Both the position numbers and the translations under genes were made by a program. A stretch of DNA of 64,000 bases from Synechococcus sp. BIOS-E4-1. Lineage in GTDB: Bacteria > Cyanobacteriota > Cyanobacteriia > PCC-6307 > Cyanobiaceae. The notes under the pieces were generated by a model. That model saw nothing but the letters and a program-made list of their open reading frames with translations. It ran no database searches and was not told the DNA's origin. The DNA lies in contig NZ_CP047935.1 in NCBI RefSeq assembly GCF_014279995.1, forward strand, positions 186,001 to 250,000. The letters are read 5' to 3'. Shown here piece by piece: positions 54,298-62,997 of this stretch (position 1 is its first letter; each line of letters starts with the position of its first letter).

Positions 54298-55692
54298 ATG
54301 CTCGCTGCTGCGATGCCGCCACTACTCACGCCCTTGCTCGCTGAGATCTCGGCTCACGACCTGGAGATGGCGGAGACCCTGATCGGGGTGGCCCGATTTG
54401 TGCTGATCTTTGTGGCAGCCCGCATTCTCGCGGAAGTGCTGGTGCGTATGCAGTTGCCCACGATCCTGGGTGAGCTGCTGGCTGGTGTGCTGATTGGTGC
54501 TTCGGGACTGCATCTGCTGGTGCCTCCGGAAACCCAGGTGGAACTCAGTCAGGGGCTGGTGGCCTTGGTCAGTGGTCTGGTCAATGTTCCGCCGGAAGCG
54601 GTTCCTGAGATCTACAGCGAAAGTTTTCCCTCGCTCGAGTCAGTGGCTGAGCTTGGTCTTTATGCGCTGTTGTTTCTCACTGGTCTGGAGAGTGAGTTGG
54701 AGGAACTGATTGCTGTCGGTGGTCAGGCTTTCACCGTGGCCGTTGTTGGGGTGGTGCTGCCCTTCGCTCTGGGAACCTGGGGACTGATGGCGATTTTCCA
54801 AGTCGATGTGATACCGGCGATCTTTGCCGGAGCCTCGATGACCGCCACCAGCATCGGCATCACTGCCAGCGTGTTCGGCGAGCTGGGATTCCTCAAGACA
54901 CGCGAAGGTCAGATCGTGATCGGCGCTGCCATTCTCGATGACATTCTCGGCATTGTGATTCTGGCCGTTGTGGTGGGCCTGGCTTCCGGCGGCTCTCTGG
55001 AGATCGGTCCGATCGTGAAGCTGGTGGCTGCTGCCGCTGTGTTCGTAGTGGCGGCCATTGGCCTCAGCCGCAGCGCTGCGCCAGCCTTCGACTGGTTGAT
55101 CGACAAGCTGAAGGCCCCCGGGGAAGTGCTGGTGGGGTCCTTTGTGATCCTGGCCATCAGTTGCTTCACAGCAACAGCGATCGGCCTGGAAGCTGCCCTG
55201 GGCGCATTCGCTGCCGGTCTGATCCTGAGCAGCTCTAAGCACAACCGCGCCATTCAGGAGGCGGTTCTGCCGATTGTGACCCTGTTCGCCACGGTGTTTT
55301 TTGTGCTGGTGGGCGCCGGGATGGATCTCTCTGTGATCAATCCCTCCGATCCCTCCAGCAAAACGGCTCTGATCGTTGCCGGCTTTCTGCTGGTGGTGTC
55401 GATCATCGGCAAGATCGCCTCTGGCTGGGCCTTTGTCAGCAAGCAACCCACCCGTCGCCTGGTGGTGGGCTTGGGCATGATGCCCCGCGGTGAAGTCGGC
55501 CTGATTTTCCTGGGTCTTGGAACCAGCGCCAAGTTGCTGTCTCCTTCCCTGGAGGCGGCAATCCTGTTGATGGTGATCGGCACCACTTTCCTGGCTCCGA
55601 TTCTTCTGCGTCTTGTGATCGGTGGCGACAAACCAGACGACGACGACAAGGTTGATGATGAGGTCGCCGCTGATCCGGTGGGTCTGCTCTGA
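54298..55692 (+). CDS. Kef/Nap-type monovalent cation:proton antiporter (CPA2)
   Basis: The 464-residue product has about 12 hydrophobic helices, the conserved LPTILGELLAGVLIGASGLH near the N-terminus and MMPRGEVGLIFLGLG near helix 11, as in cyanobacterial NapA/Kef-like exchangers of Na+ or K+ for H+. There is no TrkA-N regulatory domain. The start at MLAAAMPPLL is chosen; the frame is open 60 bases upstream but that part is polar and Arg-rich. The acidic tail (DDDDKVDDEV) is typical of salt-adapted organisms. Confidence 0.88.
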   Translation: MLAAAMPPLLTPLLAEISAHDLEMAETLIGVARFVLIFVAARILAEVLVRMQLPTILGELLAGVLIGASGLHLLVPPETQVELSQGLVALVSGLVNVPPEAVPEIYSESFPSLESVAELGLYALLFLTGLESELEELIAVGGQAFTVAVVGVVLPFALGTWGLMAIFQVDVIPAIFAGASMTATSIGITASVFGELGFLKTREGQIVIGAAILDDILGIVILAVVVGLASGGSLEIGPIVKLVAAAAVFVVAAIGLSRSAAPAFDWLIDKLKAPGEVLVGSFVILAISCFTATAIGLEAALGAFAAGLILSSSKHNRAIQEAVLPIVTLFATVFFVLVGAGMDLSVINPSDPSSKTALIVAGFLLVVSIIGKIASGWAFVSKQPTRRLVVGLGMMPRGEVGLIFLGLGTSAKLLSPSLEAAILLMVIGTTFLAPILLRLVIGGDKPDDDDKVDDEVAADPVGLL

Positions 55693-55718
55693 GCTGACGG
55701 GCCGTTTCGGCGCGAAGT

Positions 55719-56027
55719 TCAGTCCTTACGCGCCAACGTCAGAAACAGACTCCAGCCGATGGTGATCAGCGCCAGGCTTGAAGCCCAGCCAGGCCCGAGA
55801 GCCCAGCCCAGCAGCAGCTGAACCAGCACACCAACGGCGAGTGCCAGCAGCAGACTGCTGATCACCAAAGCCGCCTGTTTCCACGGTGCGCTCAGGGGTC
55901 CACTTTCAAGGCTCGCTTCAAAGCGGCTGAGTGGTGCGCTCAGCGGCAGATAGAGGGCAATAGCCCAGAACAAGCCACCGCTGAGTGTGCTGCTCTGCAG
56001 AAGCAGGCCTGTGGTCTGATCGAGCAT
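55719..56027 (-). CDS. Small hydrophobic membrane protein
   Basis: The 102-residue product has three hydrophobic segments and ends LFLTLARKD. It is not recognised. It lies convergent to the antiporter gene and divergent from the alpha/beta hydrolase gene. Confidence 0.6.
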   Translation of the reverse strand: MLDQTTGLLLQSSTLSGGLFWAIALYLPLSAPLSRFEASLESGPLSAPWKQAALVISSLLLALAVGVLVQLLLGWALGPGWASSLALITIGWSLFLTLARKD

Positions 56028-56097
56028 CGCGGCGAAATCGGCCCGGCAGGGCGCTGGCGAAAAAGGATGCTTAGCATCGCCGCCACAAGCGGAAGGT

Positions 56098-57030
56098 GTG
56101 GTGAGCGAGACACAGCAGCCCTGGTGGCAGTTCCAAGGTCATGACGTGCACGGTCTCTGTGTCGGACCTGAATCGGACTCGGATGCGGTTGATCTCAAGC
56201 GTCCCGCTGTGCTTCTTGTGCATGGTTTTGGCGCTTCCACCGATCACTGGCGCCACAACATTCCTGTGCTGGCCAGCACCCATGAGGTGCATGCCATCGA
56301 TCTGCTCGGTTTCGGCCGTAGTGCCAAGCCAGCTGGTTTGTCCTATGGCGGTGCTCTCTGGCGGGATCAGCTGGTGGCCTACGTGCGCGAACGCATCGGC
56401 CGGCCCACGGTGATCGCGGGCAATTCTCTGGGTGGTTTCGCCGCGCTTGCTGCAGGTGCTGAGTTGGGGGATGAGGCGGCCGGCGTTGTGTTGCTCAATG
56501 CAGCCGGCCCTTTCAGCGACGAACAGTCCGCGAAGCCCAAAGGCTGGTGGCCGAGCGCACGTCGCTCGATCAGCTCGGCACTGCTGAAAAATGCTGTGTT
56601 GCAGCGCTTGCTGTTTGAAAACCTCAGGCGCCCCGCCACGATTCGACGCACCCTCAATCAGGTGTACATCGATAAGACCAACGTCGATGACTGGTTGGTC
56701 GAGGCAATTCGCCGCCCCTCTCTCGATGCCGGCGCTTTCGGAGTGTTTCGCACCGTCTTTGATATTCCCCGCGGCCAGCCGCTGGATGAATTGTTCGCAT
56801 GTCTGAAATCTCCCTTGCTGTTGCTCTGGGGGATCCGTGACCCCTGGATCAATGCCGCCGGTCGTCGTGCCAGTTTCAAGCGTCATGCTCCTGAGGCCAC
56901 CACGGAGGTGATTCTTGAAGCCGGTCACTGTCCACACGATGAAGTCCCCGATCAGGTGAACGCGGCATTGCTGGAGTGGTTGACCACTCTTGCCGGTGAA
57001 AACAAGCAGGATCTGCAGCCTTCTCGGTAG
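56098..57030 (+). CDS. Alpha/beta-fold hydrolase
   Basis: The 310-residue product has the oxyanion-hole region LVHGFGASTDHW, the nucleophile elbow GNSLGG (about 103-108), an acid near DPWIN and the catalytic His in GHCPHDEVP. Cyanobacterial relatives are often plastid-type esterases or pheophytinase-like proteins; the substrate is not known. The start is GTG at 56098 or the next codon, with GGAAGG close by. Confidence 0.83.
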   Translation: MVSETQQPWWQFQGHDVHGLCVGPESDSDAVDLKRPAVLLVHGFGASTDHWRHNIPVLASTHEVHAIDLLGFGRSAKPAGLSYGGALWRDQLVAYVRERIGRPTVIAGNSLGGFAALAAGAELGDEAAGVVLLNAAGPFSDEQSAKPKGWWPSARRSISSALLKNAVLQRLLFENLRRPATIRRTLNQVYIDKTNVDDWLVEAIRRPSLDAGAFGVFRTVFDIPRGQPLDELFACLKSPLLLLWGIRDPWINAAGRRASFKRHAPEATTEVILEAGHCPHDEVPDQVNAALLEWLTTLAGENKQDLQPSR

Positions 57031-57066
57031 TTTCTGGCCAATCTTGGGTGTCCCGGTCCTGTGGCC

Positions 57067-57924
57067 ATGACCTTTCGCCAACAGTCCGCTCCCTATCCCC
57101 ACTGGGAGTTTGTGCATCCCGGCAGTGGTGATCGCCTGCGGGTGGTGCCCGAGCGCGGTGGCCTAGTCACCGAGTGGTTGTGCAATGGCCGCGAGATGCT
57201 CTATTTCGACCAGGAGCGCTTCGCTGACCCAGCCAAGAGCATCCGCGGAGGCATTCCAGTGTTGTTTCCGATCTGCGGCAATCTGCCCAATGATTGCCTG
57301 CCGCTCGCCAGCGGTGACTTCACCCTCAAGCAACATGGATTTGCCCGTGACATTCCCTGGCAGATCGCATTGCTCGGCGATCAGAGTGGCGTGACGCTCA
57401 CGTTGAGCGATGGTGCCGAAACCCGGAAGGCCTACCCCTTCGGATTCAGGATCGAAATGGCGATTCGACCGCTCAGTGCTGCGCTCGACATCACCATCAC
57501 CATCAGCAATACCTCCGAGTCTGAGAGTGAGCCGATGCCGTTCAGCTTCGGCCTCCATCCCTACTTCAATGTGACTGATCCCGCTCGCACGTCTGTGGAA
57601 GGTCTGCCTGGCCGTTGCTTCAATCATCTGGAGATGGCCGAAGCGCAGACGGCAAACCAGTTGAATCAGCTGGCTGAGGGGGTCGATTTCCTCACGCACG
57701 CGGCAGGACCGGTGACGCTGGTCGATGAGCAGGCAGGCACCAGGGTGCAGCTTCAGCATCAGGAACCGATGGATCTCACTGTGGTGTGGACCGACCCTCC
57801 ACGAGCCATGGTCTGTCTTGAGCCCTGGACAGGCCCTCGGCAGGCCCTGATCAGCGGTGATCGAAGGCTGGAGTTGCACTCTGGCAAGAGCACCACGCTG
57901 TCCTGCCGCTACAGCGTCAGCTGA
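57067..57924 (+). CDS. Aldose 1-epimerase/hexose-6-phosphate mutarotase family protein
   Basis: The 285-residue beta-sandwich protein of the galactose mutarotase superfamily has GGIPVLFPICGNLP, QHGFARDIPW and FGLHPYFNV, where the His and the later Glu (LEPW) form the active site. D-hexose-6-phosphate mutarotase is the likely activity. The start is ATG at 57067; a GTG two codons upstream is also possible. Confidence 0.85.
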   Translation: MTFRQQSAPYPHWEFVHPGSGDRLRVVPERGGLVTEWLCNGREMLYFDQERFADPAKSIRGGIPVLFPICGNLPNDCLPLASGDFTLKQHGFARDIPWQIALLGDQSGVTLTLSDGAETRKAYPFGFRIEMAIRPLSAALDITITISNTSESESEPMPFSFGLHPYFNVTDPARTSVEGLPGRCFNHLEMAEAQTANQLNQLAEGVDFLTHAAGPVTLVDEQAGTRVQLQHQEPMDLTVVWTDPPRAMVCLEPWTGPRQALISGDRRLELHSGKSTTLSCRYSVS

Positions 57925-57950
57925 CGCATGTTCATGCACAGGAACAGGCT

Positions 57951-59468
57951 TTGGCCAAGCCCAAGTCCTATGGCCACTGGCGGAACGCTGTTGTGAGCGC
58001 GGCTCAAGCTGCAGCGGCTGAGGCTGCCCGCAAGATTGTGGTGATCGACGACGATCCCACCGGATCTCAGACGGTGCACAGTTGTCCGTTGCTGCTGCGC
58101 TGGGATGTGCAGACTCTGCGTCAGGGACTGCGTCATCCTTCTCCGCTGCTGTTCGTGTTGGCCAACACCAGGGCTCTGTCACCGGAGGCCGCAGCGGAGC
58201 GCAATCGTGAGATCGTTGCTTCGCTTGAGCAAGCTCTGGCTGCGGAGGGGATCCGTGATCAGCAGTTGCTGCTGGTCAGCAGGGGGGACTCCACCCTGCG
58301 CGGTCATGGTGTGCTTGAGCCCGCTGTTCTGGCTGAAGAGCTGGGTGACCGCTTCGGTGCGGTGCACGCCACGCTGCATGTGCCCGCTTTTCTTCCCGGT
58401 GGACGTACCACGGTGAATGGAGTCCATCTGCTGAATGGTCAACCGGTCCATACGACCGCTTTCGCTCGCGACCGCAGCTTTGGTTTCAGCACCAGTTGTC
58501 TGGACGCCTGGCTGGAGGAAAAGAGTGACGGTGCCATTCCAGCTGCTTCAGTGCTGCGTTTGCAGGGAGAGCTGCTCGACCGTGCTGCTGAGCAACGCAG
58601 TGCGGATCTTTTCGCTGACGGGTCAAGCGGCTTCACAGAGCTTGTGGTCTGGCTTGAGGCGCTGGATGGCAATTGTTCAGTGATCGTGGATGCAGAGAGG
58701 CAGGAGCAACTGGATGCTCTTGGTGCGGCTGTGCAACAGCTGCAGGGAAGGCGTCGCTTCCTGTTTCGCTCAGCTGCGAGCCTGATCAACGGGTTGGTTG
58801 ATGGCGGCTTGAGACCACTTGGTCCTCAGCCCATCAAGGCCGAGGATTTAGTGAAGCTTCGGCGCCGTGATTCAGGTGGCCAGCCTTGCCCTGGACTTGT
58901 GTTGGTGGGTTCTCACGTGCCGTTGGCCGATCAGCAGCTGGAGAGGTTGCTCAGCGAGTCACGTTGCGCTGGCCTTGAATTGCCGGTGCATCGGATTGCG
59001 AGGGTGCTTGAGGGTGGCATCCCGGATGTGCTTCTGGCTGATCTGGAGAACGAGTGGGTGGAGTGGATGCTGGCAGTGCTGGATCGGAATCAAACTCCTG
59101 TGCTGTACACCAGCCGCGGCGAACTTTGTTTTGGTGAGGGGCCAACGGCTGACCGTCGCCGCTTGGACTTCGGTCTTGCCCTGGCTCAGCTCACCGCCCG
59201 GTTGGTGGCTGGGGTGGTCCCTCGGCTTGGCTACTTGATCAGTAAGGGTGGTATCACGACCGGCTCTGTTCTGGCTGATGGACTGGGCCTGGGGACTGTT
59301 CTGCTGGAGGGCCAGTTGATGCCCGGTCTTTCGATGGTGCGTCCGATCGCTGGGGAAGGCATTGCGGGTGTGAATACCCTTCCCGTAATCACCTTCCCCG
59401 GCAATCTTGGCGACGCAGATACTCTTGCTAAGGCGTGGGCATTGATGGAGCTTGATGGAGCGGAGTAA
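57951..59468 (+). CDS. Four-carbon acid sugar kinase family protein (DUF1537)
   Basis: The 505-residue product has the N-terminal substrate motif IDDDPTGSQTVHS and the C-terminal nucleotide-binding segment SKGGITTGSVLADGLG. The known family phosphorylates four-carbon sugar acids such as erythronate or threonate in catabolic pathways. No partner dehydrogenase or decarboxylase gene is adjacent, so its substrate is open. The codon at 57951 is TTG; a later start is possible. Confidence 0.82.
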   Translation: MAKPKSYGHWRNAVVSAAQAAAAEAARKIVVIDDDPTGSQTVHSCPLLLRWDVQTLRQGLRHPSPLLFVLANTRALSPEAAAERNREIVASLEQALAAEGIRDQQLLLVSRGDSTLRGHGVLEPAVLAEELGDRFGAVHATLHVPAFLPGGRTTVNGVHLLNGQPVHTTAFARDRSFGFSTSCLDAWLEEKSDGAIPAASVLRLQGELLDRAAEQRSADLFADGSSGFTELVVWLEALDGNCSVIVDAERQEQLDALGAAVQQLQGRRRFLFRSAASLINGLVDGGLRPLGPQPIKAEDLVKLRRRDSGGQPCPGLVLVGSHVPLADQQLERLLSESRCAGLELPVHRIARVLEGGIPDVLLADLENEWVEWMLAVLDRNQTPVLYTSRGELCFGEGPTADRRRLDFGLALAQLTARLVAGVVPRLGYLISKGGITTGSVLADGLGLGTVLLEGQLMPGLSMVRPIAGEGIAGVNTLPVITFPGNLGDADTLAKAWALMELDGAE

Positions 59469-59486
59469 GAGCCTTTTCGTTCTGAG

Positions 59487-61193
59487 TTACTTATAGTTTT
59501 TCAGTTTTGACATCTTCCCGATTCCAGGATTGAAACTGTTGGTTGGATCAATCTTTTTGTAGAAGTTTGATAGATCAGTTTCGGCTTTGTATAGATGGCC
59601 AACATTGTGTTCGGCAGGGTACTTGGCGCCTGATTGATCGAGCAGATCGAGAATCTTCCGCTTCAATTGATCAGAATCCACTCCTTTTTTAACGACAAAA
59701 TCCCAGTGGAAGACCATGCAAAGGAAGTGTGCCATCTGAAACGATTCGGCCATCTGAGAAAGAATTTCTTCGGGGAGAATTTTATGCCACGTTTCGCAGT
59801 TGCGTGGCAGTGCAATATCCAGTGGGAGCAATTCTCCAGAGTCGTTTTGGTTTAAAATCTGATACCGTGCTGGGGCATTCCCGGCAACATAGCGATGGAG
59901 TAAGGCGGCTTTTCCTTCGGATTCGCTACATTCAAAATAAGCATGATCGTCATCGCTTTCCCAGTTTGTTTCTAATAAATTCTGCGTTTCTTGAATGGAT
60001 TGATCGCTCGCTAGAATAATCATATGGTGTTCATATTGATCGCGAAAAGCTCTCATCCTGGCTGGTAGATGGTCTGGAACCATCTGAGAGATGCACTGCA
60101 GAGTTCGGTCGGAAAAGTGATCCTGAAAGAGTGATGTCGGCCACTGAGAGACGATTCGATCAACATTCCGCTTGATGCCAAAAAGTTTGGGGATGAAGCC
60201 TGTGCCGAAATATTTGATGGCTAGATAAGCGTCTTTACAGTAAATATCTGCACCGTCAAAATAACTGCGATGCATATATTCTCCCATGTCAGGCAGGTGT
60301 TGAAATCCTGTGAGAATCTGCTTGCGCAGTTCCGTGAGCTGTTCCGGTTTGTTGGTGCCCAGATAGAAAATTTTTTCTGTTTTTGGTTTTGGAAACGTGT
60401 CAAGTCTGACAGCAAAAACTGCCAGCTTGCCTGCGCACCCACTGGCCTCACGCAAGCGTCGTTGATCGGCATTGAATCGAGCAGGAATTGATGATGTGAC
60501 ATCCCTGACCCGTTTCTGATAATCATGGTCTGAGGCTAATCGCTCACAAGGCGCTAAATGTTCAGTGTTGAAATCAGACTTCTGAAGTGTGGTTAAGATC
60601 TCTTCCGGACATGTGCCGAGTTCAATCCCGAGATGATTGACCAGCTCAAGCTGCCCGGTTTGATTGAGTTGGGCAAAGAGTGAATATTCCGTGTATGCAG
60701 GACCGCGATTGACCAAATTACCGCCAGAGTTATTGCAGATGCCTCCCACAACGGACGCACCAATGCACGATGAGCCGATCACGGAGTGAGGACCTCGTCC
60801 CAGTGGTGATAACTTTTCCTCCAGCTGATATAAACTTGATCCCGCGAAAGCAATCACTTGATTGCCGCCATTGAGTAAAATTAATTGATCTAAATTTAGA
60901 GTATTAATGATGACGACATCCCTGTCGTAGTTGTTTCCATCAGGTGTGGACCCCCCTGTCAGCCCGGTATTGGCTGCTTGGAGAATGATGATTTTGTCGA
61001 GCTTGACGCATAATTCAAGCGTTTTCCAAAGCTGCAACAGAGTCTTCGGCATGACCACTGCACAGGCCATGCCCTGACCGACGCGTATGCCGGTTGTGTA
61101 GGGCTTGGTCTGCTCACTGCTGGTTAAGACCTGCTGCTGCCCAACCAGGGCCACCAAGCCGTTCTCCAGTTCCTGCAATCGGTCCTGTCTCAT
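59487..61193 (-). CDS. dld: Quinone-dependent D-lactate dehydrogenase
   Basis: Dld is a membrane-associated FAD enzyme that oxidises D-lactate to pyruvate and feeds electrons to quinone. The 568-residue product has the FAD-binding segments ANTGLTGGSTPDG, VIGSSCIGASVVGGICNNSGG and, further on, the family's membrane-binding and cap region (about 300-560). The length and layout match the E. coli Dld type rather than the glycolate-oxidase type. It is convergent with the sugar acid kinase gene. Confidence 0.9.
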   Translation of the reverse strand: MRQDRLQELENGLVALVGQQQVLTSSEQTKPYTTGIRVGQGMACAVVMPKTLLQLWKTLELCVKLDKIIILQAANTGLTGGSTPDGNNYDRDVVIINTLNLDQLILLNGGNQVIAFAGSSLYQLEEKLSPLGRGPHSVIGSSCIGASVVGGICNNSGGNLVNRGPAYTEYSLFAQLNQTGQLELVNHLGIELGTCPEEILTTLQKSDFNTEHLAPCERLASDHDYQKRVRDVTSSIPARFNADQRRLREASGCAGKLAVFAVRLDTFPKPKTEKIFYLGTNKPEQLTELRKQILTGFQHLPDMGEYMHRSYFDGADIYCKDAYLAIKYFGTGFIPKLFGIKRNVDRIVSQWPTSLFQDHFSDRTLQCISQMVPDHLPARMRAFRDQYEHHMIILASDQSIQETQNLLETNWESDDDHAYFECSESEGKAALLHRYVAGNAPARYQILNQNDSGELLPLDIALPRNCETWHKILPEEILSQMAESFQMAHFLCMVFHWDFVVKKGVDSDQLKRKILDLLDQSGAKYPAEHNVGHLYKAETDLSNFYKKIDPTNSFNPGIGKMSKLKNYK

Positions 61194-61504
61194 CGTGATG
61201 CGGCTTCTGTCCGCAACTTGAGCCTATGAAGAATCTATTGGATCAGCGTCAGTGTGTTCTGCACTGCTGCTCACCTGGCTTCATCAGGCTTGAAAGCGAC
61301 GCAGGTCTACAGCCTTCTGGAGACATCCAGGACTATGGATGGGGACGGCCTTATTCAGCATCCAGTTTTTGATGTTGAAATGTCCCCGAATATTAATGCA
61401 CTGATGTCTCAGAGCTAGATCCGAACATCTTTGAGACGAATTGTTTGCTTGGGATCGTCTTGAGGTCTGACTGGCTGCGCTCCTTTTTATTCAGTCGTCT
61501 TGGA
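61194..61504. other. Intergenic stretch with nothing recognised
   Basis: These 311 bases separate the D-lactate dehydrogenase gene from an upstream minus-strand membrane protein gene. They should hold the dld promoter. I see no RNA gene, terminator or repeat. Confidence 0.4.
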
Positions 61505-62548
61505 TCAATGCGGATCTCGTACTGTGGAATTCTCCGGTGTGGGATGTCTAGGGGTTGTTGGTGTTAAATATGCACAGGAAATCAGTAGGAATGTCGCCAG
61601 CCAAATGTAATACTGCGCGAAGACCACAGCATTGAATTGCAGGAATATCAATAATGTCAGTGTACTGGCCAGCCAGAAATTGATTTTTTCCTTGGCCTGC
61701 GCTACCCAATTCATGATAATTAAGGCAAGCATGATCAGCCTTGTGCCATCGACTCCGGTCAAGATCATTCTGGTCCCTGTTGCTTTGCCATGATCGCCAA
61801 ATTCCCGTGTGGTCGAGAAAAGCATGTTGAGCAGGAATCCTGATGGTTGATCCAGCAGAAATGGTATCGAGATGATCAGTGGAATGATCAGTGCCACTGC
61901 GCTGTAGGTCAGGATTCTTTTTCTGCTTGAGATGCTGTTGCCTGAACTCGAATTTGCCTTGAGCCCTAAGAGAAAGCTCGGTAGAAGAACGATGCCGACG
62001 TGCTTGATACTCAGGGAAAGACCGAACATCAGCGCGGAGAGTTTGGGTTTGCGGTTAAGTTGTTGGCCTGCGATAAGAATGGGCAAAATGGCTGCAAATT
62101 CAAGATGTTGGACATCGATGATGTATGCGCTCCAGCGTCCTAAAAGCAGAATGCTGCAAGCGATGATTCCTGATATCGGTTTGCGTTGTTGATAGTAGAT
62201 GCTGAAAGTGACGACGCCGATGCATAAGTGGAGCAATAAGTTTATTGGTTTCCATGTGTTGATAAAATCTACAAACCTCGATATGCCAAAGTGATTGAGT
62301 ATGCTGGCAAAGTAATAGCTTAGTGGAAGGTAGGTTGGATATTTGCTGTTTTCTCTTAGCGAATTTCCTATGATTCTTGTGTAAGGGTTGAGATGGTTTG
62401 TGATTTTTTTGCCTTCTTCCCAGACGTGATAAATGTCTTCGCTCAATAGTCGTTCTGTGCCTTTTAGCCCCCATGCATAATGCACGAAGATGGTTACGAT
62501 AATCAGCGTGATTCCAACAAATACAAGAAAAGTTCTCTTAGATTTCAT
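61505..62548 (-). CDS. Polytopic membrane protein, probable GT-C glycosyltransferase
   Basis: The 347-residue product (ATG at 62546-62548, SKRTF start; an upstream frame start at 62587 is possible) has about eight hydrophobic helices. Its first loop has acidic residues (SEDIYHVWEEG) where GT-C enzymes place their catalytic Asp/Glu. The helix/loop plan recalls GT87-type or mannosyltransferase families, but no signature confirms it. AT-rich compared with the upstream housekeeping genes. Confidence 0.55.
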   Translation of the reverse strand: MKSKRTFLVFVGITLIIVTIFVHYAWGLKGTERLLSEDIYHVWEEGKKITNHLNPYTRIIGNSLRENSKYPTYLPLSYYFASILNHFGISRFVDFINTWKPINLLLHLCIGVVTFSIYYQQRKPISGIIACSILLLGRWSAYIIDVQHLEFAAILPILIAGQQLNRKPKLSALMFGLSLSIKHVGIVLLPSFLLGLKANSSSGNSISSRKRILTYSAVALIIPLIISIPFLLDQPSGFLLNMLFSTTREFGDHGKATGTRMILTGVDGTRLIMLALIIMNWVAQAKEKINFWLASTLTLLIFLQFNAVVFAQYYIWLATFLLISCAYLTPTTPRHPTPENSTVRDPH

Positions 62549-62784
62549 CGTTGGTTTGTCCTTTGGGTAGGCTGTTTGTCTTAGCAATTATTGAGTCATT
62601 TATTTGCGAATATGCGTTTTCCGATGTCCTTTTTGCTTGCGAGGGATTGGTTCTGCATGGTTGATTCTCGCTGAGCCAGCGGCGAGATGCTTGCTGTTGC
62701 TCACTGCACGATGCAAATAAAAATTGTCAACCAATGATGATTGTTTCATTGATGCACATCTGCTTGCTGCTTCGTTAATGCATG

Positions 62785-62982
62785 TTATGAGGATATTTTG
62801 GTGAAGTTTGGCATTGCGCCTGGAATACTTGATCTTATTTTATCACTTTGAGGAATGAATGATGCAGTCCTTTTGTTGGAGTAATCTGATGCTTGATCCA
62901 TGTCTGGCATTGCTTCTGTCTGTTTTGGGGTATCACTCATATCTGAAAAGTCATGTCTCAATTTCTGATCGTCATGCTTCAA
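62785..62982 (-). CDS. Possible small polar protein, 65 residues
   Basis: The open frame starts 15 bases after the stop of the next gene and is in the same direction. The product is polar with no motif. It could be a chance frame. Confidence 0.25.
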   Translation of the reverse strand: MKHDDQKLRHDFSDMSDTPKQTEAMPDMDQASDYSNKRTASFIPQSDKIRSSIPGAMPNFTKISS

Positions 62983-62997
62983 TGTGAATGGGTTGGG

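Noticed and set aside
54640-55446. Long minus-strand open frame opposite the antiporter gene
   Set aside because: His/Gln-rich shadow of a hydrophobic transporter; the plus strand has full family motifs.
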